A DNA stretch of 51,011 nt from an uncultured Bacilli bacterium (GTDB lineage Bacteria > Bacillota_I > Bacilli_A > RF39 > UBA660). A program made the translations under genes and the position numbers. Below, piece by piece: positions 17,475 to 26,146 of the stretch (positions are counted from its first letter, which is position 1; every line of letters begins with the position of its first letter). The stretch covers positions 1-51,011 of the forward strand of contig CAOLUI010000005.1 in assembly GCA_948479395.1 (NCBI GenBank), written 5' to 3'. The notes beneath the pieces are model-generated. The model worked only from the letters and a program-made list of their open reading frames with translations, did not search any database and was not told the DNA's origin.

Positions 17475-17902
17475 TTAATGCCATAAAGAGAATTTTTTTG
17501 TTAAAGGATCTATGATATCTTTTTCTCCAAAACCAACGATACAAAAATATTTCATTTCTTCTTCTGAAGTTTCTAATGTTTTATCTAATTGTTCTTTAAA
17601 AGTATCACCTGTCATTGTTTCAGTAAAATCTGTAAAAAGGATATTACTTTCAATAAAATTTTTTCTTAATTTTTTTATTTCGTTATTTTTGCCTCTTAAT
17701 ACAATTAATGATAAACCTGATATACTCTTGTGAATAGAGCCTTCTTTATCAGTAAAATCAATAAAACTCATTTTTTCTTTTAAATCATTTGTAGCAATAG
17801 ATACTAACCCTACACAGGAATGAGCAATTGCATTTAGTGCTTTTCCAATTTCTAATCTTTATTAACTACAGCAACAAATTTATGTGTTTCATTATAAACC
17901 AT
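17475..17902 (-). pseudogene. DUF2000 family protein, single-base frameshift
   Basis: Starts at 17902 with MVYNETHKFVAVVNKD and meets a stop because one T is missing in what should read GAT-TTA-GAA. The following frame gives LEIGKALNAIAHSCVGLVSIATNDLKEK and continues through SISGLSLIVLRGKNNEIKKLRK and DFTETMTGDTF to LTKKFSLWH. That is the DUF2000 pattern over its full length, about 142 codons. An in-frame ATG at 17771 could give a 98-residue fragment, but this would lack the N-terminal core. DUF2000 proteins are peptidyl-tRNA hydrolase-fold proteins of unclear role. Confidence 0.75.
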
Positions 17903-17932
17903 ATTTTCACATCTCTTTTCTTAAAATTATTA

Positions 17933-18003
17933 TATAATCCTATTAGGAACATCAGTTGTGGAGTGTCTACCAAATCTCGCAAAAGAGAGGAGGTTTGATA
18001 AAA
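17933..18003 (+). promoter_or_regulatory. Structured leader with purine-riboswitch-like segments
   Basis: The leader holds ATATAATCCTA at its 5' end and GGAGTGTCTACC further on, close to the conserved start and J2/3 of purine riboswitches. A hairpin with loop GCAAAA lies at the P3 position. However, a proper P2 stem with its loop does not form. The same hairpin (CAAATCTC / GAGA...TTTG, 17973-18000) partly encloses the GAGGAGG ribosome-binding site, which would allow control of translation. It may be a degenerate or variant riboswitch, or simply an RBS-masking leader. Confidence 0.3.
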
Positions 18004-18096
18004 ATGAAAACTAAGACTTTTATTTTAAAAGTTCTAAAGCTCATTGCTATCATTTTATTTCTCCTTATCATTATGATAGTAGTTATAAAAAAATGA
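18004..18096 (+). CDS. 30-residue single-span membrane peptide (possible type I toxin)
   Basis: A strong RBS (GAGAGGAGG) 8 bases before ATG 18004. The peptide starts MKTKTFILKVLK, has about 16 hydrophobic residues (LIAIILFLLIIMIVVI) and ends in KK. A terminator overlaps its stop codon, so the transcript is very short. Size, single span, Lys ends, strong RBS masked in a hairpin and isolated transcription are all features of type I toxins, but no antisense RNA has been identified. It could also be a regulatory membrane peptide. Confidence 0.5.
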   Translation: MKTKTFILKVLKLIAIILFLLIIMIVVIKK

Positions 18097-18137
18097 CACT
18101 TAATTCTACATTGAATTAAATGTCTCACTAATTTTTT
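18095..18137 (+). terminator. Terminator of the small membrane peptide gene
   Basis: GACACTTAATTC (18095-18106) pairs with GAATTAAATGTC (18113-18124), one mismatch, with T6 at 18132-18137. A second hairpin (CATTCAA 18146-18152 / TTGAATG 18163-18169) followed by CCCTTTTTT lies just beyond. Confidence 0.6.
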
Positions 18138-18232
18138 ACGGTAGGCATTCAACTTGCAAAAATTGAATGTTCCCTTTTTTATTTTATGCAAGTTTCCTTG
18201 ACATATTCCCATAAATAGGGATAAATAACAAA

Positions 18233-18308
18233 TGGTGTCCCCTCAGGGATTCGAACCCTGGACCCACTGATTAAGAGTCAGTTGCTCTACCAACTGAGCT
18301 AAGGAGAC
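18233..18308 (-). tRNA. tRNA-Lys (CTT)
   Basis: Reverse strand: acceptor GTCTCCT pairs with AGGGGAC. The anticodon loop CTCTTAA gives CTT, the T-loop is TTCGAAT, and CCA is encoded (18233-18235). Confidence 0.96.
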
Positions 18309-18394
18309 ATAAATTAAATATATTCACAATTATAACATAAAAATTGGAAATATGATATATATTTTTTTATGTTATAATATTTTTAGGTGATTTA

Positions 18395-18691
18395 ATGTTA
18401 AAAACAAAGTATGAAAGAATGAATAAAGAAGAAAAGAAAAAGTTGGTTGAAAAATATAAGAAAAATGATTCAGGATTAGCAATATATAATCGTTTAATTC
18501 GCTTAAATATCACGGGTATTTTAGGTATAATTTTTTCTAGTTTTCTTTTTATATCCCAATATAAATCTTTAGAAATATTAGATTATTTAACCATTATTCC
18601 TCTTTTTTTAGCTTCTTTATTATTTGTAATAATGGCCCACAAATTAAAACTGAAAGTATTAAATAATTTTCTTATAAAAAATAAAATATAA
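18395..18691 (+). CDS. Hypothetical small two-span membrane protein
   Basis: Not recognised. 98 residues: a Lys/Glu-rich start (MLKTKYERMNKEEKKKLVEKYKKND), two hydrophobic segments at about residues 40-55 and 62-80, and a basic tail. The spacing GGTGATTTAATG gives an acceptable RBS. It is followed after 12 bp by the next gene and is likely cotranscribed. TATAAT at 18374-18379 may be its -10 box. Confidence 0.65.
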   Translation: MLKTKYERMNKEEKKKLVEKYKKNDSGLAIYNRLIRLNITGILGIIFSSFLFISQYKSLEILDYLTIIPLFLASLLFVIMAHKLKLKVLNNFLIKNKI

Positions 18692-18703
18692 TAGGGAGAA
18701 AAT

Positions 18704-19204
18704 ATGCAAAAATTATTTTATAACACAGCCAAAGAAACAATAGAAATAGTTTTAGAAAATAATAATTTTTGGTTGGATTTAAAAAATATAATTACTTTAT
18801 ATGGAATTAGAAATAATAAAGATTTATTAGAAAAATATAAGACGAAATTGTTAAATAATAAATTATATTATCATTTAAATGACGTATTAGAATTAGGATA
18901 TAAGTTAACTAAAAAAGAGGCTATACAACTTTTATCTTGGTCAACTAACATATTAAAAGAAAGAATTAATATTAATAAAGATGAAAAAGTCTATAATTAT
19001 CGAATATATTTAGGCGATTATCATAATGGTTATGATTATATTGCTACTGTCTTAGATGAAACAGATATTAGAAATTATTATTTTCCTAATGAAAAATATA
19101 CTAAATTGTTAGTTATTAGACATGATATTTATCAAGATATTGATGAACCATATTTATTAGAATATTTTGATAATAGACTTAGTAGAAAAAGAAAAAAATT
19201 TTGA
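18704..19204 (+). CDS. Hypothetical protein, 166 residues
   Basis: Not recognised. RBS AGGGAG before ATG 18704. Predicted soluble and helical, with Leu/Ile/Lys-rich helices in the first 100 residues and a Tyr/Asp-rich C-terminal part (YRIYLGDYHNGYDYIATVLDET, broken here by position 113-134). No catalytic motif or membrane span is visible. It sits between a small membrane protein and the giant nucleotidyltransferase protein and may form an operon with the former. Confidence 0.55.
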   Translation: MQKLFYNTAKETIEIVLENNNFWLDLKNIITLYGIRNNKDLLEKYKTKLLNNKLYYHLNDVLELGYKLTKKEAIQLLSWSTNILKERININKDEKVYNYRIYLGDYHNGYDYIATVLDETDIRNYYFPNEKYTKLLVIRHDIYQDIDEPYLLEYFDNRLSRKRKKF

Positions 19205-19289
19205 GTCCAAAAGCATAAGTAAAAGATTAAAAATGTTATATTTGCAATAACGATATTATTTTGATATTATTTATTATAGTGATTATAGC

Positions 19290-22200
19290 ATGAATGATAT
19301 AGATATTTTAAATCAAAAATTAAAATCTGATTATAGCTCATTTCAAGAAGTTTTTAATTTGCCAGAAGCACTAGAGGTCTGTATAAAAAATCCAAAACTA
19401 TATAAATATATTTATTATTTTAATGAAAATACTTGGACAAATGATAATCAGAAACTATTTTCTGATATATTAGAAGAGTATAATAAAAGTTATCATTTTT
19501 CTAAATTCAAAATTACGAACCCATCGTTATTAACGCATGCTTACCAACTTGATTTAGCCTCATTATATAGAAATGCTACAAATGAGTCCTTAAATGAAGA
19601 AAATATTAAATTAGCTTATGAAAATAATAAAGTAGATTTTTTGTTATTTAGAAATAATTCTTTAGCTCTTAAAATCTATTTAAATAATAATTATAATTTC
19701 CAATTTGAGTTTACTGATTCAGCTTGGAATAGTGAAAATGCCAGAATTTATATAAAAAAAGTTAACGAAGGAAGTTTAAAAAATAAAATTTTTAGTTTTT
19801 ATACAAGTCTAATTTGTTTTAAAGAAGTCATTAATGAGCATCAATTTCAATTTATTAATAATTTTTATACTAATGATTTTAAGTTGGATGACAAAATAGG
19901 AAATCTATTATGTCAAAAAATGATTGAACATCCTGATTCGATAGTACCAATCAAAATGTGTATACTAAAAGAAATCGAAAGTTATTATTTAAAAGGATTA
20001 TTATTAGCTAAAAGAATCGATTTAGTAGATTCAGCTTTAACAGAAAAATCTCTAAATGAAGAAAATTTCTTATTATTAGCTGATAACTTAGAAGAATACT
20101 TAAATAGCGTTAATGATAAAATTAGTTTTTATTTATTCAAAAGCTCTATTATTTTGCATAAACTAATTGAAATAAAAAAATATGATATTATTTCATATTA
20201 TATATATAATGGGAATTGGACTGAGGAAAATATTAAGTTTTATTATGAACAAAATCTAAAAGACTCCTATTATCATATATTTGTCTACAATCCTAAAGCT
20301 TTAGAAATTTACTGTTTAAAAGATTATAAATATAAGATAAATTTTGCTAAAGAATGCTGGACAAAAGAAAATATTGAATATTATTTTGCCTATTTAAAGC
20401 GTGTTAAACCTAGTAATATAATACCAACATTTATATATATTCCTAATTTTTTTAACAGTTGTTTAAAGCATAATGTTTTTAATTATTTTAAATTTTCTTA
20501 TGATGAGAATATTAATTACGATTTATTATGTGAGAAATTAAGAGAATTCCCTAATGAAGAATTCAATTTTCATAATACTTTATTAAAAGGACATCCTGAA
20601 TTAGTTTTAACTTTTATTGAGACAAAAAGATATTATATATTTGAGAGTTGTCTTATTGATTGTAATCAAATAATTATTGAAAAATTTTGTTCCATTATGG
20701 ATGAATATTTTCAATTAGGTTTTAAATATGTTCCGAGTGCCATTGAAAATAGTCCTTTATTCATTAAAAGAGCCATTGAATTAAAACATTATGATAAATT
20801 GTCGTCTTTATCCCATGGCTGGACTATAGAAAACGCAACTTTATTAGCCAATAAATATGTAACTGATGATAATCTTTATTTTTATGATCTGTCAAGATGT
20901 AATAGTAAATATTTAATATATGCTTTAAAAAATTTAAATGTATATTTGCCATCAAATAGTAAGTATACTAGTAATTGCATTGATTACCATAATTACAAAG
21001 ATAGTTTCTTTACTTATCTAACAGAAAATAAAATCAATGATGTTTATAATTTAATTGATTATTTTAAACAAGAAAATGTTATTGAGGAATACATATCAAA
21101 TGGGTACTTGACAGATAAATTTAAGAAGATATTGATTTTTAATCATGGATACCAATGTTATTGTCAAGAAAAAGGAATTGATATTTTTGCCACTATCAAT
21201 GATTTAAGTTTAATTTCTTATTTAAAATGCGCGTATAAAGTACCTAATTTGTATCACGGAATATTTATTAATGAAACAAATTATAACTATTATTTTGATG
21301 AAAATGGTCCAAAACAAGAATTATATGATGACTTATTTAATGTCAATTCTTTATCTATTTTTAAAGCATTAATTGATAAATATCCTAACGAAAAAGATAA
21401 ACTAAAAATTTATTTTGCTGATAAATTTAGTAATATTGAAAACAAAAAGATTATCACATCATGTTTAAATTATTTTAAAAAGAATTATAAAATTATGACT
21501 GAAAAAAAGGTTGATGATTTATTAAACCTTATTTATAGAATTGACTATAGTAACGCCTTAGAAATCCATCAATTTTCTGAACAAATAATATCTAATATTT
21601 TAACTTGTGCTAATCCTTTAGATAAATTAAATAAAATTGAAAAAATATTTTTAAAAGATGATATTCCAATGTTTGCGAAAGTATATCAATGCTTTAAAAC
21701 ATTATATCCGCAATTTCAAAAATATGATAATCACAAAATGGTGTTTGATTTTAGTGATAATAGTCGTATATCTCCTGAATTATTAAAAGCAGATCCTAAT
21801 AGCATAAGAATGCAATTATTTAAAAAAATAGTAAATAATGATAAAACTAAAATTCGTTTTCAACTTATTTTTAATGACTTATTACGATGTTCACTTAATA
21901 GTAAAAATGAATCTTTAATGCAATATTTAAATAATTTAAAAAAGGGTAACGATTATATGTTTAAACTATATAATCATAATTTCGATAGTGATATTTTAAC
22001 CTCAGAAGAATTAAAGATTTTAAATAAGTTTGTTAGTTATTTAACCGTTATTTATGAAAATATAAATAATCAGAGTATAAATCATTTAGAGTTAGCTGAT
22101 AAATGTCAATCTTTAATCGCTTATTATAAACCTAATAGTAGATATTCATTAGCAGATAGAGTTGTAAGATCATTTGGCTTCTTTGCAAGTATTGACTCTT

Positions 22201-23837
22201 TGGAACAAATATTTGATTTGATAAATTGTTCTCATCAAAAAGCAAAATTAGAAAATGAATATCTAGGTTCGTATTTAGAAAATCATAATTTTGAATTACA
22301 TGATGATGATTTATTGCGATGTATTGGGAAATTTGATAATTTAGGGAGTTCTTTAGAAAATGGAAATGTATGTAAAGAATTATTAGGTTCTTTTATAGGA
22401 AAAAGTGATTCAGATACTACCCCAATGGATGTTGATTTTTCTTTAATTAAAAGTTCTGCTTCTATCTATAATTGTATTGATGGAACTCCAACAGGTTGGA
22501 ATTTTGGTAATATATTCTTAATTTTAAAAGATTATTATGTTACTAGAGACAAAAATGGCAACTTACTAGAATCTACATATGATCCTATGAAAGTGGAAGT
22601 TTTTGGGACAAGTACAAAAAAGGGCGGACATGAAACTCATTGGGGTGGTAGAAGTGGATTTGCTAAAACGAATATAAAATGTATTTTGTATAAAAAAATG
22701 GCGAAAATTAATTCTAATAAACCTTATAATGAAGATGGAAGTGTAAACTATGAGGAAAATGCTTCCTTTGATGATTTGCCTTCAATTAAGTTTGAAATTG
22801 TTCGAAATGGTCTGTATATTCCAATTGTTGATTTAAGTGGTAAATTAATATTTACGATTAATGAATATAACTATCTACGTTCAAAAATGATGGGATTATC
22901 TAAATATGGCTGCCCAGAATATCATTTAGATACGAATTCTTTGTATTTTGATGGTATTGATGAATTAGTTATGGAGATGGTAAACGATAGAAAAAGAATA
23001 TCAAATATTCGAAAATATATTTATAAACGTATAACAGAGATTATAATGGACTCTAAGTATAATTTAGGTATCCAAAAAATTGATAATTCTTTTCAAGGGG
23101 ATTTAACAAGTGGGATTGCCGAATTATTAGAAATTGGATCAACTGCTAGATTTAGCAATATTCCTTTTGATAGTGATTTTGATTTTATGTTAAAGTTAGA
23201 TAGAAAAATAATGATTGATAAAGAAAAAACAAAAAAAATTATTGAGATTTTTGAAAAAGAATTTAAACCTTATAAAACTGTTCCTACAAAATCAAATCGC
23301 TTTCGTGGTACAGGGATAAGCATATCTGAATTTGATAATCTTGATATTGATATTTCTATAGATAAAAGAAGAAATAACGACAGCTACTCGTCAGAAAAAG
23401 CCTTAAATGATATATATAATTCTATTAAAAAACAATATCCTGATGATTACCCTTATGTTTTAGCTAATATTGTAAAAGCAAAACAATTACTTAAAAATGC
23501 AAATATCTATAAACGCGTAGATAATGGTCTAGGTGGGATAGGAGTTGAGAATTGGATATTACAAAATGGTGGATCTTTAAAAAATGCTTGTCAAGATTTT
23601 ATTATACACGCATATAAAGCGGATGGAACTTTAAAAAGTTTTGCTGAATTTAAATCTTCTTATTATATATTTGATTTTGGGTGTAATCATGAACCAAGAG
23701 AAAAAATAAAAAATATTTATTATTCTTATGATAACTATATGGCTGATAACTTGAATGAATATACCTATAAGAAAATGGCAAATATTTTACAGGAGTATAT
23801 TGATAAAATAAATTTTGAAAATAAAAATAGAATATAA
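19290..23837 (+). CDS. Giant 1515-residue protein: degenerate helical repeats plus C-terminal nucleotidyltransferase domain
   Basis: No signal peptide or membrane span. Residues 1 to about 950 are helical with a recurring WT-x-EN signature (NTWTNDN about 46, SAWNSEN 143, GNWTEEN 308, ECWTKEN 355, HGWTIEN 509; SLNEEN near 98 and 252), so degenerate repeats. Residues about 1060-1185 form a mixed domain with VEVFGTSTKKGGHETHWGG and GFAKTNIKCILYK. Residues about 1270-1510 look like a polymerase-beta-type nucleotidyltransferase: GSTARFSNIPFDSDFDFM (about 1279-1296) gives the GS and DxD elements, and DIDISID (about 1351) the third acidic residue. All three are intact, so transfer of a nucleotide to RNA, protein or a small molecule is plausible. 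The target is unknown. Its own terminator follows. Confidence 0.7.
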   Translation: MNDIDILNQKLKSDYSSFQEVFNLPEALEVCIKNPKLYKYIYYFNENTWTNDNQKLFSDILEEYNKSYHFSKFKITNPSLLTHAYQLDLASLYRNATNESLNEENIKLAYENNKVDFLLFRNNSLALKIYLNNNYNFQFEFTDSAWNSENARIYIKKVNEGSLKNKIFSFYTSLICFKEVINEHQFQFINNFYTNDFKLDDKIGNLLCQKMIEHPDSIVPIKMCILKEIESYYLKGLLLAKRIDLVDSALTEKSLNEENFLLLADNLEEYLNSVNDKISFYLFKSSIILHKLIEIKKYDIISYYIYNGNWTEENIKFYYEQNLKDSYYHIFVYNPKALEIYCLKDYKYKINFAKECWTKENIEYYFAYLKRVKPSNIIPTFIYIPNFFNSCLKHNVFNYFKFSYDENINYDLLCEKLREFPNEEFNFHNTLLKGHPELVLTFIETKRYYIFESCLIDCNQIIIEKFCSIMDEYFQLGFKYVPSAIENSPLFIKRAIELKHYDKLSSLSHGWTIENATLLANKYVTDDNLYFYDLSRCNSKYLIYALKNLNVYLPSNSKYTSNCIDYHNYKDSFFTYLTENKINDVYNLIDYFKQENVIEEYISNGYLTDKFKKILIFNHGYQCYCQEKGIDIFATINDLSLISYLKCAYKVPNLYHGIFINETNYNYYFDENGPKQELYDDLFNVNSLSIFKALIDKYPNEKDKLKIYFADKFSNIENKKIITSCLNYFKKNYKIMTEKKVDDLLNLIYRIDYSNALEIHQFSEQIISNILTCANPLDKLNKIEKIFLKDDIPMFAKVYQCFKTLYPQFQKYDNHKMVFDFSDNSRISPELLKADPNSIRMQLFKKIVNNDKTKIRFQLIFNDLLRCSLNSKNESLMQYLNNLKKGNDYMFKLYNHNFDSDILTSEELKILNKFVSYLTVIYENINNQSINHLELADKCQSLIAYYKPNSRYSLADRVVRSFGFFASIDSLEQIFDLINCSHQKAKLENEYLGSYLENHNFELHDDDLLRCIGKFDNLGSSLENGNVCKELLGSFIGKSDSDTTPMDVDFSLIKSSASIYNCIDGTPTGWNFGNIFLILKDYYVTRDKNGNLLESTYDPMKVEVFGTSTKKGGHETHWGGRSGFAKTNIKCILYKKMAKINSNKPYNEDGSVNYEENASFDDLPSIKFEIVRNGLYIPIVDLSGKLIFTINEYNYLRSKMMGLSKYGCPEYHLDTNSLYFDGIDELVMEMVNDRKRISNIRKYIYKRITEIIMDSKYNLGIQKIDNSFQGDLTSGIAELLEIGSTARFSNIPFDSDFDFMLKLDRKIMIDKEKTKKIIEIFEKEFKPYKTVPTKSNRFRGTGISISEFDNLDIDISIDKRRNNDSYSSEKALNDIYNSIKKQYPDDYPYVLANIVKAKQLLKNANIYKRVDNGLGGIGVENWILQNGGSLKNACQDFIIHAYKADGTLKSFAEFKSSYYIFDFGCNHEPREKIKNIYYSYDNYMADNLNEYTYKKMANILQEYIDKINFENKNRI

Positions 23838-23889
23838 ATTTTTATTTAAATTGTTAAAAAAAACAAAAAGTAAAAAAAGATATTATAAA

Positions 23890-23918
23890 AAGCTCGTATT
23901 TACGAGCTTATTTTTTTT
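23890..23918. terminator. Bidirectional terminator between giant gene and tRNA-Ser
   Basis: AAGCTCGTA (23890-23898) and TACGAGCTT (23901-23909) with T8 on the plus side and an A/T-rich flank on the minus side. It can end both the giant gene (+) and tRNA-Ser (-). Confidence 0.8.
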
Positions 23919-23920
23919 AA

Positions 23921-24011
23921 TGGCGGAGCAGGAGAGATTCGAACTCTCGCGCCAGTTACCCGACCTATACCCTTAGCAGGGGCACCTCTTCAGCCTCTTG
24001 AGTACTGCTCC
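23921..24011 (-). tRNA. tRNA-Ser (GCT)
   Basis: Reverse strand: acceptor GGAGCAG pairs with CTGCTCC. The anticodon loop CTGCTAA gives GCT, the variable arm is long (class II), the T-loop is TTCGAAT, and CCA is encoded. Confidence 0.96.
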
Positions 24012-24077
24012 AATAAAACTACAATCTAATTTTATAATAGTTTTAAAAGATAGTCAATGGTAACTTTTTTATAGTAT

Positions 24078-24899
24078 TTATAAGTTTTTTTCATATTTTT
24101 GGTAAAATTTAGTGACCTGATTTATTCTTTTTAAGCTTAAATAATTATCAAAGTCTGATGTTAAATCAGTAAAAAATCTTTTTTCGGGATTTTTATGAGG
24201 ATACATTGTAATTATTTCATTAGAATCCGGTAAAGTTACAACTTCAAAATAATCTGTTAAAGAATAACTAATATGACCATTTGCAGTATATTTAAACATG
24301 TAAACATCAGAAAGAGCAGAATCATATAATTTTGTTTTTCCAGGCAAAATATTGCGTAGTTTAAAAAAAATCTCTTCTAAAGGGAAATCTTGTACAAATT
24401 CTGAAGGATTGTCACTTAAATATTCATGTTTTTTAATATGAGCTAAGGCTTCATCCTCGTTATAATCTTTAATTTGTTTTATTAAATAGGCATCTTTACT
24501 TGAACAAAAAGGTAAATCTAACTTTTTTCTTAAAAAAATATTTAAATAACTTGTATCAATTGTTTCAAGAAAAGGGGTATATTTTTGTAAGAGAATAAAA
24601 CATTCAATATATTTTTTTTGACAACATAATAATTTTAATTCTATCCAAAGAAAAAATTCTTTAATATCCTTTTTCATATTTAAATTAAAGACTCTTTTTC
24701 CTTCTTCCAATAAAAGGCTAGCTTCATAAAAATTTCCCATTTTTATAAAAATATCAGTTAAACACGCATAACCACATAAATCATAAGGGTAATTTTTAAT
24801 ATATTTTTGTGATTCTATTAGAGCTTTTTCTAATTGATGCGATTTAACTAATTTTAAAATTTTATTATAATAAGCCGTATTAAAATAATTTTTAGCCAT
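24078..24899 (-). CDS. Hypothetical TPR-like protein, 273 residues
   Basis: Residues about 8-130 form paired helices with TPR-like spacing (LEKALIESQKYIKNYP, NFYEASLLLEEGKRVF). The C-terminal part (about 190-245) is beta-rich, with VYMFKYTANGHISYSLTDYFEVVTLP and EIITMYPHKNPEKRF. No catalytic signature is recognised. A protein-protein interaction role is the most that can be inferred. RBS AAGGAG lies 8 bases before ATG 24899. Confidence 0.6.
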   Translation of the reverse strand: MAKNYFNTAYYNKILKLVKSHQLEKALIESQKYIKNYPYDLCGYACLTDIFIKMGNFYEASLLLEEGKRVFNLNMKKDIKEFFLWIELKLLCCQKKYIECFILLQKYTPFLETIDTSYLNIFLRKKLDLPFCSSKDAYLIKQIKDYNEDEALAHIKKHEYLSDNPSEFVQDFPLEEIFFKLRNILPGKTKLYDSALSDVYMFKYTANGHISYSLTDYFEVVTLPDSNEIITMYPHKNPEKRFFTDLTSDFDNYLSLKRINQVTKFYQKYEKNL

Positions 24900-24958
24900 A
24901 AAAAAACTCCTTTAACGAATATATTATAATAAATATTATTCATTTTACAAGAAGATTT

Positions 24959-25828
24959 TTATTCGCCTAAAGTGGCATTTTTTATGTCTGTTAAATAATT
25001 ATCCATAATTGTTAAATAATTTTCATTATTATTTTTACTTTCATTAGATAATGTCGTCATTGTATTAACTTTAACTACTTTGGCATTATAGTCTTTTTCT
25101 AAATTTTTAATTAAATCTGTTTTTTCTTCTGTATCCTTAATAAAAATAGTTGTATATAAACCATCTTTAAAATTATTTTTTAAAGCATTAAGATTTGTCG
25201 GAGTTAAATTTTCTTCATCTTCCAAAGAAATAACATTAAAACCATAATTATTTAAATACTTAAACATATTAGAAGAAACTATTAATGTTCCTTTGTTTAA
25301 ATCATTAGCACTTTTGGCAATTTTTCTTAAATCAGCATCCATCATAGACAAGGTTTCTTCTAATTTTTGATAATTTTTTGTAATTTCTTCATTAATATAT
25401 TTACTTTTTGTAAATTCTTGTAAATTATTTTTGATAGTGGTTGCCAGCATTAAATAATAATTAGGAGACAACCACAATTCTTCAATTCCGTTATCAAAAT
25501 TTAAACCATAAGCTACATCAATAATTCTGATTTTATTGTTTTTATTAATTAAATTTTTTGCCACATTTAATTCATTAGAAAGCCCATTATAAATAAAAAT
25601 ATTATTTTTACTATATTCTGTAATTTGTTTATCCGTTAAACTATAACTATTAATATCTACTCCTTCCGGATAAATACTAGTTATATCTTTTTGGTTATAA
25701 ATTTCATTAGTGATATAAGCTAAAGGATAAATAGTAGTTAAAATATGTAATTCTTCTGTTATATTTTGTTTACAAGCAGTTGTACTTATTAAAAGTACTA
25801 AAAGTAAAATAACTTTTAATTTTTTCAT
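24959..25828 (-). CDS. ZnuA/AdcA-like substrate-binding lipoprotein without metal-ligand histidines
   Basis: Cluster A-I (zinc/manganese ABC transporter) binding-protein fold. RBS AGGAG fits ATG 25828 (MKKLKVILLLVLLISTTAC), a lipoprotein signal with the lipobox Cys at residue 19. The family landmarks are recognisable but altered: the usual DPHSYEP reads DINSYSL, the usual DPHVWLSP reads IEELWLSP, and the usual HDAFxYLA reads SSNMFKYLN. All three canonical His ligands are thus absent. It starts one base after the yidD stop. No permease or ATPase gene is next to it. It may bind something else or be a degenerate copy. Confidence 0.75.
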   Translation of the reverse strand: MKKLKVILLLVLLISTTACKQNITEELHILTTIYPLAYITNEIYNQKDITSIYPEGVDINSYSLTDKQITEYSKNNIFIYNGLSNELNVAKNLINKNNKIRIIDVAYGLNFDNGIEELWLSPNYYLMLATTIKNNLQEFTKSKYINEEITKNYQKLEETLSMMDADLRKIAKSANDLNKGTLIVSSNMFKYLNNYGFNVISLEDEENLTPTNLNALKNNFKDGLYTTIFIKDTEEKTDLIKNLEKDYNAKVVKVNTMTTLSNESKNNNENYLTIMDNYLTDIKNATLGE

Positions 25829-25829
25829 C

Positions 25830-26048
25830 TTAATTCTCCTTTTTCGGAACCGGATCATATCCAAAATCACCTTTAGGACGGCATTTTTTTAATCTTTTTA
25901 GACCCATTTTTATTCCTTTTTTAATTCCATATATATTTATTGCTTCAACCATATATTCACTACATGTTGGGGTAAAACGACATAATTTATGGGAAGCAAA
26001 AGGGATTATTTGATAACATCTTATAATAAATATAAGAATATTTTTCAT
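25830..26048 (-). CDS. yidD: Membrane protein insertion efficiency factor YidD
   Basis: Small membrane-peripheral protein that assists YidC-dependent insertion. The signature is clear: CRFTPTCSEYMVEAI, then GIKKGIKMGLKRLKKCRP and GYDPVP. ATG 26048 has GGTGA at a good distance; an ATG four codons upstream (26060) in the same frame is the alternative. Translationally linked to the lipoprotein gene that follows. Confidence 0.93.
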   Translation of the reverse strand: MKNILIFIIRCYQIIPFASHKLCRFTPTCSEYMVEAINIYGIKKGIKMGLKRLKKCRPKGDFGYDPVPKKEN

Positions 26049-26146
26049 TTTCTTCACCATCTTAATTTTACTACAATTTATATTTATTGTAAAATATGTT
26101 TTTGGCTATCTTTATGATATAATAAATAAGACTTGGAGGAATTATA

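Noticed and set aside
17512..17733. Plus-strand frame opposite the DUF2000 gene
   Set aside because: Shadow of a recognisable minus-strand gene, with no RBS or family features.
17933..18003. Confident purine riboswitch call
   Set aside because: Conserved segments are similar but no canonical P2 stem or L2 loop could be drawn; kept only as a low-confidence leader.
17967..18212. Minus-strand 81-codon frame over the small peptide gene
   Set aside because: It is the complement of the leader, peptide and terminator, with no RBS and poor composition.
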